This document shows, piece after piece, positions 36,788 through 45,113 of a stretch of DNA of 64,000 bases; the first letter of the stretch is position 1, and every line of letters begins with the position of its first letter. This DNA is from Chitinophaga sp. CF418 (GTDB lineage Bacteria; Bacteroidota; Bacteroidia; Chitinophagales; Chitinophagaceae). The position numbers and the translations under genes are program-made. The DNA is taken from the NCBI RefSeq assembly GCF_900142925.1, contig NZ_FRCN01000004.1, positions 372,001 through 436,000 on the forward strand. The letters are read 5' to 3'. The notes below the pieces were generated by a model. That model saw only the letters and a list, made by a program, of their open reading frames with translations, was not told the DNA's origin and did no database searches.

Positions 36788-36945
36788 AAGTAGCAGCGGT
36801 TTCAGATGGGAATGGCGGGCCTTCGGCTCTCCGGTGACACGACAGATGCTGTTCAATCCATATTCAAAATCCTATTCGATTGACAACGCTCAATAACCTT
36901 CCAGAGAGGCGCCGACCGACATCCCATACTGAAACCGAGCTACTT
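36788..36945. repeat. 24-bp inverted repeat flanking 110 bp
   Basis: AAGTAGCAGCGGTTTCAGATGGGA (36788-36811) is matched in reverse at 36922-36945 with few differences. The core CAGCGGTTTCAGATGGGA is shared with the repeats at 50479-50708. No ORF lies between the arms. Confidence 0.65.
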
Positions 36946-37056
36946 AGCGTGAATAAAAGAATTACGAGCCTATTCAGGCTGGCCTTCAACCATGTTTTTT
37001 ATCTTATTAGCCCTCAGGATGATGTTTACCCTCATTAGGATATACATGCTTCCTTA

Positions 37057-37135
37057 TGTAATTCCGCGGCATTCCGACCCCGACAGGAGCTACATGTTTG
37101 TAGCCCTGGGTGATAATTCCCGGGATTCTCAGGCT
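37057..37135 (+). repeat. REP-like element, copy C
   Basis: The best-preserved copy. TGTAATTCCGCGGCATTC is followed by a CCCCGACAGGAGC stem, CATGTTTGTAGCCC and a GGG-TGAT-CCCGGG hairpin. It lies immediately downstream of the end of the LytTR gene, where a REP element would be expected. Confidence 0.6.
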
Positions 37136-37137
37136 CC

Positions 37138-37500
37138 TTACAACCAATGGGCGCTGATCGTGCCTGTCTGTCTTTCCCGCTGGGAAATAAGCCCTGTCCG
37201 CATGTGGATATAGTCATCACAGATACCCGCAATGTGGTGCAGGTTGATCATAAACTTGCGCCTTACTGCCAGGAAGCGATCATGTGGCAGGCATGCCCAG
37301 ATCTTCTCGGGAGTGTCTTCAGCAATAACGTGTGAATGAGCGAGGTGGAGTACGCAGCCGTCTGCACGGATCTCGACAAACTGAAGTTCCTGCAGAGGTA
37401 TTCTGATACGCTGGCCTTTGGAGTGTACATGAAATACAGTGTGGTGTTTCATTTTATCTGGAGCGGTGGTTATGGCTGATGTAAAGTTTTTTAATAGCAT
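37138..37500 (-). CDS. Stand-alone LytTR DNA-binding domain protein
   Basis: A 120-residue protein that is essentially one LytTR domain (about residues 20-110). It shows IPLQELQFVEIRADGCVLHLA, the EKIWACLPHDRFLAVRRKFMINLHHI stretch typical of LytTR, and no receiver or membrane part. It probably binds DNA directly or responds to a partner kinase system elsewhere. The ATG at 37500 lies 7 nt after a near-consensus -7 element (TAGTTTTA, minus strand, 37515-37508); an ATG at 37452 would start closer to the domain. It is isolated in the repeat-rich island. Confidence 0.8.
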   Translation of the reverse strand: MLLKNFTSAITTAPDKMKHHTVFHVHSKGQRIRIPLQELQFVEIRADGCVLHLAHSHVIAEDTPEKIWACLPHDRFLAVRRKFMINLHHIAGICDDYIHMRTGLISQRERQTGTISAHWL

Positions 37501-37765
37501 ACAGTTTTAAAACTAGCAGGTAACTGAATAGAAACCTGCGTACAGAAGCTTATGAAATCTAAACCGTCTTATGAGAAAAGTATTTTGAAAGTTTGTTCGT
37601 TTGGATGTATGAGGAAAGGTATAAAGGATTCATCAACGGGTGGTTAACTCCCTGTTAATGGAATAGTTAATACGGAGTTAACTGCGGAGTGTCGGACTCC
37701 GCAGCAATTCCGTTCAGGCAAGGGAAATCCCCTGCAGATGCAAATAAGAGCAGGAGGAAAACGAG

Positions 37766-38056
37766 TTAGGGCAGTAAGAACGAAATATCCGTAAACATTG
37801 CCTGAATGGCTAACAAGGCAAGCGTCAGGTTTTTTACGAAACGAATATTGAATCCGCCTTTTTCCGAATAGTAGTAGCTTTCCTTATAACGGTCATACGC
37901 TATAGGAGCTCCCAGCTCTTTCATCATTTTTAGAAATTCAAATAATGTTCTTTCGGAAATACGCAATCTTTTGGCAAGATGGGCGGGTTTTCCGGTTCCT
38001 TTGATCCTGATCAGGTAATCAATGGTCTGCAGTCTTTCAAAATAACGTTTAGGCAT
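37766..38056 (-). CDS. Small helix-turn-helix protein
   Basis: A 96-residue protein with an N-terminal DeoR/HTH-11-type helix-turn-helix: FERLQTIDYLIRIKGTGKPAHLAKRL followed by ISERTLFEFLKMMKELGAPI (residues 7-52), then a YYYSEKGGF wing-like strand. The C-terminal 25 residues are hydrophobic (LTLALLAIQAMFTDISFLLP) and could be a membrane segment or dimer helix. I recall similar small HTH proteins as frequent in Chitinophagaceae. Two tiny ORFs directly upstream on the same strand may share its transcript. Confidence 0.75.
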   Translation of the reverse strand: MPKRYFERLQTIDYLIRIKGTGKPAHLAKRLRISERTLFEFLKMMKELGAPIAYDRYKESYYYSEKGGFNIRFVKNLTLALLAIQAMFTDISFLLP

Positions 38057-38072
38057 GCTGGCATAGTGGGGT

Positions 38073-38222
38073 TTACAATGAACAGATTAAATTATAATTG
38101 CTTTTTGCTTCCTGGTCCGCATCGGCTTTCTCCGGGCTAATGTTGTGAGTAGCCATAATGTTTGTGTCTTTTTGTATCGATTGCTGAATGCTATGATGAT
38201 ATTTTTCTTTTGGCAACGGCAT
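38073..38222 (-). CDS. Possible 49-residue peptide
   Basis: A short ORF ending 16 nt before the HTH gene on the same strand. It starts M-P-L-P-K-E-K-Y-H-H and contains an internal methionine that would give a 27-residue form ending in N-L-I-C-S-L. It overlaps the upstream 35-residue ORF in another frame. No signal peptide or family is recognised. Coding is supported only by position, so it is weak. Confidence 0.25.
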   Translation of the reverse strand: MPLPKEKYHHSIQQSIQKDTNIMATHNISPEKADADQEAKSNYNLICSL

Positions 38223-38298
38223 CTTCATAAGACTTTAATTGATCCGGATCATACAAACAGGGCCCACCGTTTCCGGTAGTTATAAGTGTAATTTTCAT
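38191..38298 (-). CDS. Possible 35-residue peptide with G-N-G-G-P-C motif
   Basis: A short ORF whose product begins M-K-I-T-L-I-T-T-G-N-G-G-P-C and ends in a charged helical tail. It is the first ORF of a possible minus-strand unit with the 49-residue ORF and the HTH gene. The compact glycine/cysteine core followed by a charged tail is unlike random translation, but no family is recognised and no promoter consensus is visible before it. Confidence 0.3.
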   Translation of the reverse strand: MKITLITTGNGGPCLYDPDQLKSYEDAVAKRKISS

Positions 38299-38847
38299 AA
38301 ACATATATTTTGAGGGTATACGATCAACTCAAATTCGCATAAAAGACGGCCCTTATGCAAGCTAAAAAAATGTACTGCTATTTTGTTGCAGCCCTGCTGG
38401 TTTTTGATGTTGTATTTCATATATCAAGAATAAACTCCCCCGGTTGAAACCTGGGGAGTATTCATCAAAAACCAACCATTAAAAGTCTCTTCCACCACGG
38501 TTTTCGTCCGCACAGATCCACAACCGGGTAATGTCTTCTGTAAAAAATATTTATCCATTATAGCTGTAACCTTCAGATAACTTTTAAAACTCCCAGGTAG
38601 ATACCTGAGGGCTGTATCCATGGCTGACAAATAGTGGTATATCCTTTAACTTTCTTTCGCTGCATCACTACGTTGTAATACTACAATACGCGCCGCAGAT
38701 TTTAGTTAATAAGATGTTAACGGAACAAAATTGTCCACCTCGCCTTAGCTAAGCTCATGTATATGAAAGATTTATAAAAGAGGGCAAGTGGAACGTTTTA
38801 GCACGAAAACAAGGGGAGTTAACATGCAGTTAAGTCAAAAGAGTGAC
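38299..38847. other. Gene-poor region with small hairpins
   Basis: No convincing gene. A 26-nt hairpin (ACTCCCC and GGTT pairing, 38434-38459) lies at the end of a doubtful 60-odd-codon minus-strand ORF, and a perfect 9-bp stem GTTAAGTCA/TGACTTAAC (38829-38852) overlaps the stop of the acvB-like gene and may be its terminator. Confidence 0.4.
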
Positions 38848-39549
38848 TTAACGTTGTACGATATATGAGAGTATCTGTTGTACTACGCCAGAGGCATCAT
38901 CATTATAATGATGTCCACCGGGCAAGACTACCTGCTTATAATTACTAATGGTAAGCGTCTTACTGTCGAAATCCTTTTCGTCCTGTCCGAATATCAGCAA
39001 CAACGGTTTACCGGTAATATTATTCATCGCTGCAGGTACGTTCATACTACCGGGCGTACTTGTCCTGCCCAGCATATCTGATATATGCACCACCATATCT
39101 GTACTGGCAGAGGGAGACATAAAGACCAGGTGATGTACCTGCTCCTGCAACACCGCAGGAAGCTTATGATAAATGAATGGCAGCACATCTGCTCCCATAG
39201 AATAACCCACGAAGATAAACGAGTGATTGTTCCACTGCCCCGCATAATATTGCATCAGCGCCGCCACATCAGCAGCAGCCTGTTCCGGTGTCTTTTTACT
39301 CCAGAAGTATTTTAATGCATTCAGCCCGATAACAGGATATCCCTTACCGGCCAGCATATTCACCATATCTACGGAAAACTTCTTCATTCCCCCGTCACCG
39401 GTGATATAAAACACCACAGGATGATTTGCCAGGGGTACCGCAGGCACCTTCACCGTTACGGGCAATTTACTGATGTCACTTTGTGCTTCCACTGACATTG
39501 CGCCGGCCATGATGGCCAGCAATAGCAACACATACTTTCCTCTTCTCAT
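38848..39549 (-). CDS. AcvB/VirJ family alpha/beta hydrolase (probable lysyl-phosphatidylglycerol hydrolase)
   Basis: A 233-residue secreted protein with a signal peptide (cleavage near VEAQ). It carries YITGDGGMKKF near the N-terminus of the hydrolase domain and the nucleophile elbow GYSMGAD with Ser117, plus an acidic residue in FGQDEKDFD and a histidine in LPGGHHYNDD. This is the VirJ/AcvB domain. Agrobacterium AcvB hydrolyses lysyl-phosphatidylglycerol in the periplasm. The gene lies 11 nt downstream of mprF, the synthase of that lipid, which strongly supports the same role here. Confidence 0.85.
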   Translation of the reverse strand: MRRGKYVLLLLAIMAGAMSVEAQSDISKLPVTVKVPAVPLANHPVVFYITGDGGMKKFSVDMVNMLAGKGYPVIGLNALKYFWSKKTPEQAAADVAALMQYYAGQWNNHSFIFVGYSMGADVLPFIYHKLPAVLQEQVHHLVFMSPSASTDMVVHISDMLGRTSTPGSMNVPAAMNNITGKPLLLIFGQDEKDFDSKTLTISNYKQVVLPGGHHYNDDASGVVQQILSYIVQR

Positions 39550-39560
39550 ATTATTCCTGT

Positions 39561-42146
39561 TTATGCTCTCATCACCTTACTCAATGCACCTGGCAACTGG
39601 ATAAGATCAAAGTCATGCCCGTATACAAGGTACTTATTGGACCACTCTGTTGCATACTTCTCCTTGAACTCACGCAAACCGTGATAATGGCGGAAAGCTT
39701 TTATTTTTTCATAAGCAAATTTCACTACCTGTTCGGCTGTATTCTGCGGCTGGCTAATACCCGACATTGGCACCAGGCCCAGGTTGAGATATTGTAATCC
39801 CTTCTCCTTTGCATCCTGTATCAGGGCAATGATCAGTGCATCCATACAGCCCCCCGGGGCATCTGTCCGCTTGCGGATCAGATCGTAGGTACACTCACCC
39901 GGAGCATAATCGGGGATAATGTTAAGGAACGCCGCTATCCGGCCTTCCGGATCTGTTACTGTAATAACGTCTTGCTCGAGGATCTCATCTGCGTCAAACA
40001 GCCCCTGTGAGAATGTCATCTCTTTTACATCATACTGTTCCAGCCACTCGTCTGACACTTCCTTTAGCTCATCCACCAACGCAGGTGACAAAGGTGCTGT
40101 ATGGACCGTCGTAATATATCCCTTGGCAGCAAGACTGTTCAAACCGTTGCGTAATGACTTCCTGTCCTTTCCACTCAGTGTGAATGCGGAAACATCCACT
40201 ATCCCCTCCTGCCCTATCAGCAGTTTCTTTTTACGAAGATGTTCAAAGTAGTACATGCTCTGCTCATCTACCCGGTAGAAGGCAGGTTTTAAGCCCATTT
40301 TAAGGCACTGCTTTTCAAATTCCTGCAGCAGAGGCAGTTTCACCTCATCAGCACACACCGGCTCTTCCAGCACAACGGCAAAGCCATTCGCAATACGATA
40401 GGCAATAAAGCCATGGTATTCGTCAGATACATATAACAACTTATCATCTCCCACCTTAAAGTGGTCCATGGCAGAACTCCCGTACTGGCTCAGGTAATAG
40501 TGCGCCTTTTCCGCCGCCGCATTACTGTGTTTACCCGCGGGCAGGTAAGGCCGGATAATGGTGTAGAACAAAAAAGTCCAGGCGCTCACGCCCAATACAC
40601 GGATGGCGCTCAGGAATTCCTGTCCGAAACGGGTAAGCGGATGCAAGCCATCATCTTCCAATAACAGGAATCCATGGAAGGATGCCTGCAATGAACGTAA
40701 CCAGGTGAACTCCATCCCGAAATGGCGGGCATGAAGAAAATAAAAGCCCACCGTCCCAAAAATGAGCACTACCAGCAAGGTAGCAACAGCCGTTACCACA
40801 CCAATATTCATCAGTTGCCGGTTACTCTTCAGCCGGTACTGGCCGGCGGTAATGATCAGGATAATAGACGTGCCTAATGCCAGTGATGCTTCCTCATAGT
40901 CCAGCGCCTTGCTCATATGCCCGAACACCGACAACAGCGATACACACAACGCCACGACCCACGCATTCCGCAATCCGCGGAACAGAAAGGTGGCCGTCAC
41001 CAGCAGTATCAGTCCGAAAAACACTACCAGCAGGTTGGAAGCATGGATGCTTTCCACCGGTATATAAGTTCTCAGCATCCTTAAACGGCCTCTGAGTGGC
41101 GGCGTGAGCACGGAAAAGATATTCACCATCCCCAGCAAAAAAATGAGCACCGGGGGAATTAACCGTAGTATCAGTTGTTTTCCTTTCAGCAGAAAGGCAA
41201 CCACTCCGGCAACCAGTGGCAGCCAGAATTCAAAAAGACGGTATAATAAGGTTATTTCCAGCGCTTGTAATGATGTGAAGCCATAGTTGGTCAGCAGATA
41301 GGCGAGAGACAATTCTATAGCCCCTAAACCGCGTAAAAACGGGGATACGATCAGGAAGATGGTGGCAACAATGTATCCCACACAGGCCGCCTCCAGGGAA
41401 GGTGTGGCGCCTGTAGCCATCATACTGATGTACAGGTGGGCAATCCCCACGATCTCAATCCCGGCGGAAACCAGGATAGTATGGACAAAAGAGGTTCGAT
41501 TCAGGTTAAAGGCGAAGATCTCATCCACATGACTTACCACACCCGGGAAATACTTCGCCATCAGGTTATAGGCTGCACCTCTGGTTTGCATAGACCGCAC
41601 GAGCCAGGCTACACCACCCAGCACCCCGCAAATAGCAACTAGGCCTCCCACTGCTTCAAACATCGACTCATCGTGCAGAATGGCATATCCTACTACAGGA
41701 ATCCCTACCAGGAACACGGAAAATATACCGGTAAACCCGTAGATACCCGATGCCTGATGTACCTGTTGTTTATTGATGTGACTACGGCGAAGATTTTGTG
41801 GCAGATAGGCCAGTGAGCTGACGCCTCCCGCAGGTAAGAAAATACTTAGCAGATTCCTTTTCAGAAAGAGTTCAGTGCCAAGGTGCAGGTCCAGTTTTCC
41901 GCCTACAGAACGGAAGCTGTAACGGTACATCAATGCCTGCATCAGGATATAAGCTCCTGTTAACAGGATGCCTGCAATCACCCACAGGCGGTTTGCCTTT
42001 TCTATAGCAGGGCCGAGTGCGTACAATTCGTGCCGTTGTTGCCGGAAAAAGTAGATGGCAAGTAATATGAACAGTACAGCTAATAATTCTTTCCAATGCA
42101 ACTTCCGCATCAATGTTCCGAGGTCCAGTTTATCTTTCAACGCCAT
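39561..42146 (-). CDS. mprF: Bifunctional lysyl-phosphatidylglycerol synthase/flippase
   Basis: An 861-residue membrane protein. The N-terminal part (about residues 15-500) has a dozen or more hydrophobic segments, the flippase domain; the C-terminal part (about residues 530-855) is the cytoplasmic GNAT-fold DUF2156 domain that transfers lysine from Lys-tRNA to phosphatidylglycerol, seen in FRVDEQSMYYFEHL and LNLGLVPMSGISQP. The product reduces negative surface charge and protects against cationic peptides and acid. Length matches MprF. It is the first gene of an operon with an AcvB-like hydrolase gene; a perfect -7 element lies at 42190-42197. Confidence 0.92.
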   Translation of the reverse strand: MALKDKLDLGTLMRKLHWKELLAVLFILLAIYFFRQQRHELYALGPAIEKANRLWVIAGILLTGAYILMQALMYRYSFRSVGGKLDLHLGTELFLKRNLLSIFLPAGGVSSLAYLPQNLRRSHINKQQVHQASGIYGFTGIFSVFLVGIPVVGYAILHDESMFEAVGGLVAICGVLGGVAWLVRSMQTRGAAYNLMAKYFPGVVSHVDEIFAFNLNRTSFVHTILVSAGIEIVGIAHLYISMMATGATPSLEAACVGYIVATIFLIVSPFLRGLGAIELSLAYLLTNYGFTSLQALEITLLYRLFEFWLPLVAGVVAFLLKGKQLILRLIPPVLIFLLGMVNIFSVLTPPLRGRLRMLRTYIPVESIHASNLLVVFFGLILLVTATFLFRGLRNAWVVALCVSLLSVFGHMSKALDYEEASLALGTSIILIITAGQYRLKSNRQLMNIGVVTAVATLLVVLIFGTVGFYFLHARHFGMEFTWLRSLQASFHGFLLLEDDGLHPLTRFGQEFLSAIRVLGVSAWTFLFYTIIRPYLPAGKHSNAAAEKAHYYLSQYGSSAMDHFKVGDDKLLYVSDEYHGFIAYRIANGFAVVLEEPVCADEVKLPLLQEFEKQCLKMGLKPAFYRVDEQSMYYFEHLRKKKLLIGQEGIVDVSAFTLSGKDRKSLRNGLNSLAAKGYITTVHTAPLSPALVDELKEVSDEWLEQYDVKEMTFSQGLFDADEILEQDVITVTDPEGRIAAFLNIIPDYAPGECTYDLIRKRTDAPGGCMDALIIALIQDAKEKGLQYLNLGLVPMSGISQPQNTAEQVVKFAYEKIKAFRHYHGLREFKEKYATEWSNKYLVYGHDFDLIQLPGALSKVMRA

Positions 42147-42189
42147 TACAGGTTAGGTTTAATGGAGAAATGTTCACTACATTATTCCA

Positions 42190-42197
42190 CAAAACTA
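42190..42197 (-). promoter_or_regulatory. -7 element of the mprF operon
   Basis: TAGTTTTG on the minus strand; predicted leader of about 40 nt to the ATG at 42146. A TTTTG word lies 16 nt upstream of it. Confidence 0.5.
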
Positions 42198-42355
42198 CGG
42201 GGAAGTTGAGAGGCAAAACCAGGGGAACGCTACTTTAATGAGATTTTAAGGCTATGTTTATGGACAAAGGGGCCACCAGTAAGGGGATAAGGAACAACAG
42301 TCTCTGCCACACAATGGAGGGCGGATTAACCTGTTTTTAAGCTGTTATTAAAGAA

Positions 42356-42386
42356 AAAAGGTGATGACTATAAGTCACCACCTTTT
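42356..42386 (-). terminator. Terminator of the GH20 gene
   Basis: AAAAGGTGATGAC pairs with GTCACCACCTTTT with one mismatch; the stop codon lies in the hairpin, and U-rich sequence follows on the minus strand. Confidence 0.7.
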
Positions 42387-44965
42387 GATAATGTTTGCGC
42401 TCTGAGCGGATTAATAACTGTTGCAGTCCTGCTGCCCCGTCCCCGTGTATCGAATGCTTTAAAGCGGATCGTACCTTTTTCGGTGACTGGGCCTGTATAG
42501 ATCTTACTCTTGTTATCAGGTTCCTTTCCATCCGTCGTGTAACGTAAGGTGAAACCCGGCAGCTGTATATTGGCGGAAACTGCGCCATTGTTCAACTGAA
42601 GTCCCGGTGTAGGGATGCGGTAATTGTAACCACCATTGTAATGATCCAGTCTTACCAGTTCTCTTTTACCCACTACATTCACAAAAGTATTCCAGGCCTT
42701 GTTATATAATTCCTCACTGCGGGCACTGTCTTTCTCTGTTGCCCACTCAGGGTTCTCTGCCCAGGCACGTTCCGCCAGCCCCAATAACTTAGGCAGGATC
42801 ATATATTCCATACGTGCGGAATTCTTGACTGTTTCACTCCACAACAATCCCTGTACCCCCACGATATTGTCTGCACCATAAGCCGTCAGCGGATCTTTTC
42901 CTTTGAAGATATCCGGGCTCAGACGGTTGCCCAATGCATCGACTTTTGAATTTTTGTAATAATTCTCAGGGATGAAATAGAATGGTTTGTCAATATCAAC
43001 AAAACCGCCCCAATAGAATCCTGGTTCTTCGAAAGACTTCATATAGGCCATATCGAAATACAGATTGCTTACGCCCGACAGTACTACTTTATAATTTGCA
43101 TTGGCCAGCCTGTAAGCCAGGTCTTCTGCGCCACCGCCCATTACATTGTTCCATACATCCACCATGAATGCATTGTTGCTGAAGTCCGGATTAGGGATAT
43201 AATGTTGTTTTCCGTCAACACTGGTCTTACGCATGCCCATCTCTTCCCATCCGTATTGTTTAAGCCCACGTGCTTTCAGCAATGAATACACTTTACTGTA
43301 ATAGTAATACCACAGGTCATCTGTGTTCTTAATTGTCTTGTCCTGTTGCATTAAAGCCTGCACCACTGGCGATTTTGTCCATACGCCGGCAGGTACTTCA
43401 TCACCGCCCATATGTACATATTCCAGGGGCGCACCTGCTTCCTTGTAATAAGCCTGCAGCGCTTCCACTACCTTATCAAGGAAAGTATATACTGATGGCA
43501 GGGCTACGTTGATCACATTATCATTCCAATTCTGCACAGAATGATATACCGATTTATCCTGCAGGTCTGACAACAGGTATTGTGTTGCTTCTGCATTCTT
43601 TCCCTCTGCCTGTAATTTCGCATAACGTGCTTCCATCGCTTTTACTGCTGCACGTGCGTGACCAGGTGTTTCTATTTCAGGAATGACAGTAATATGCCTG
43701 TCTGTAGCATACTTCAATATTTCCAGGAAATCCTGTTTTGTATAAAAGCCGCTGCCTGCTGTATCTGTTACATCAGGACCGGAACCATAGGAAGGCAGCA
43801 GGTGCTCCTTTTCATCCACGCCATGTCCGCGACGGCCGCCTACGGCTGTCAATTCAGGCAGCGAAGGTATTTCCAGTCTCCACCCCTCATCATCAGTGAG
43901 GTGAAAGTGTAATACGTTCAGTTTATAAAGTGCCATTAACTCCAGCAGGCGTAATACATCCTGTTTACTGTGGAAGTTGCGGGACACATCGAGCATAAAG
44001 GCGCGATATCCGTAACGGGGTGCATCCTTTACCTGTATGGCAGGCACCTGTACTGTTTTCTGTACGCCAGCCCAGGAAGCAGGAGGCAATATACTTTTCA
44101 GGGTCTGGATGCCGTAGAAGATACCTGCGCCATCGGCAGCCCTGATAGTCACGCCCTGAGATGTTACCTGCAGGGAGTAAGCCTCCGGCGCCAGACTGGC
44201 ATCCTGTTCTAAAGTAACACCGCCGCCACTGCCTGCTGTTGGTTTAGCCCCCAGCAGTTTTCCCAGCTCATCCGCCAGATAAGCAGCCTCTTTTGCAAAT
44301 GCAGGCGTTGCATTGATCTGTATACCGGCCTGTAGCGCATAAGCGCCTGTACCGGGGATAACTTCCTGCGGTGTGGGGAATACCAGTGGCAACTGTTCAG
44401 CAGGAATATCCATGATATTCTTATTCTGGGCATACACATCCGCCGGAGTGGTCAGCGCGGTTTTATCGCCCGGGAAGCGCAGATATTGTTTAGGCTGAGT
44501 GGACGGACGTATTTCCAGCGGGGCTAAGCGATATCCTTTAGCCGGTTCCTTGTCCCATACCAGGTACAGCCCGTCAGGCGCATCTGTAAAGTTCACCGCC
44601 CATGCTTCTGCTACCATTTCTATGCGCAGGGAATCGCCCGGGGCAATACCCTTGCTATTGTCAGCCGGAGATATTTTATACAGGTCACCGTTCACATGTG
44701 CGGCCGTTACACCGCCGGTAGTAGCACCTTCCTTAATTGATCTTACGAAGTTGAAATACAGCTGCCAGCCCTTTGCGGGGAAAGCAGTCTTACCCTTGTT
44801 TACAATGGTAAAGGCAGAAAGAAACTCGGCCTTCCCCTGGTGGTTGTTTTCCACTACTTCCCATGAAACTTTGATCCTGGAGGCGTCAAACGGCGCCTGT
44901 GCATGCGAGGGCGCTACCGCTCCTGTGAGCAGGCCACATGCTAATATCAGATGGCGAAATTGCAT
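42368..44965 (-). CDS. Secreted beta-N-acetylhexosaminidase (chitobiase, GH20)
   Basis: An 865-residue exported glycoside hydrolase. A signal peptide (cleavage near SHAQ) is followed by a CHB_HEX carbohydrate-binding domain (about residues 25-175), a GH20b domain (about 185-325), the catalytic barrel from about 335, and a C-terminal CHB_HEX_C Fn3-like domain. The catalytic acid pair is D522-E523 in HMGGDEVP. It releases GlcNAc from chitobiose and similar ends, consistent with chitin or glycan use. A promoter with TTTG, 19 nt and TATCTTAC lies at 44986-45016, and the gene stands alone. Confidence 0.94.
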   Translation of the reverse strand: MQFRHLILACGLLTGAVAPSHAQAPFDASRIKVSWEVVENNHQGKAEFLSAFTIVNKGKTAFPAKGWQLYFNFVRSIKEGATTGGVTAAHVNGDLYKISPADNSKGIAPGDSLRIEMVAEAWAVNFTDAPDGLYLVWDKEPAKGYRLAPLEIRPSTQPKQYLRFPGDKTALTTPADVYAQNKNIMDIPAEQLPLVFPTPQEVIPGTGAYALQAGIQINATPAFAKEAAYLADELGKLLGAKPTAGSGGGVTLEQDASLAPEAYSLQVTSQGVTIRAADGAGIFYGIQTLKSILPPASWAGVQKTVQVPAIQVKDAPRYGYRAFMLDVSRNFHSKQDVLRLLELMALYKLNVLHFHLTDDEGWRLEIPSLPELTAVGGRRGHGVDEKEHLLPSYGSGPDVTDTAGSGFYTKQDFLEILKYATDRHITVIPEIETPGHARAAVKAMEARYAKLQAEGKNAEATQYLLSDLQDKSVYHSVQNWNDNVINVALPSVYTFLDKVVEALQAYYKEAGAPLEYVHMGGDEVPAGVWTKSPVVQALMQQDKTIKNTDDLWYYYYSKVYSLLKARGLKQYGWEEMGMRKTSVDGKQHYIPNPDFSNNAFMVDVWNNVMGGGAEDLAYRLANANYKVVLSGVSNLYFDMAYMKSFEEPGFYWGGFVDIDKPFYFIPENYYKNSKVDALGNRLSPDIFKGKDPLTAYGADNIVGVQGLLWSETVKNSARMEYMILPKLLGLAERAWAENPEWATEKDSARSEELYNKAWNTFVNVVGKRELVRLDHYNGGYNYRIPTPGLQLNNGAVSANIQLPGFTLRYTTDGKEPDNKSKIYTGPVTEKGTIRFKAFDTRGRGSRTATVINPLRAQTLSKGGDL

Positions 44966-44985
44966 AAGCTGAAATAAGTTGTCCC

Positions 44986-45016
44986 GTAAGATAAGGTTAT
45001 ACCCATTTAAAACAAA
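44986..45016 (-). promoter_or_regulatory. Promoter of the GH20 gene
   Basis: TTTG (45016-45013), exactly 19 nt, then TATCTTAC (44993-44986) on the minus strand. The -7 box has two mismatches, but the spacing is ideal. Confidence 0.4.
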
Positions 45017-45113
45017 CTGATATTGTCCCGGTTTTTCGGCAGTTGATCTGTTTCAGACAGATGGCACAGTTATTAGGATAGCATAAGCATCTGTTCATCA
45101 AAACCTGGATATT

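Noticed and set aside
36992..37213. 73-codon plus-strand ORF in the repeat island
   Set aside because: It runs through REP-like copy C and into the antisense of the LytTR gene; the translation is explained by those.
38424..38630. Minus-strand ORF of up to 68 codons
   Set aside because: Its end is an imperfect hairpin encoding T-P-Q-V-S-T-G-G, no promoter is visible and no family is recognised; left as possible but unsupported.
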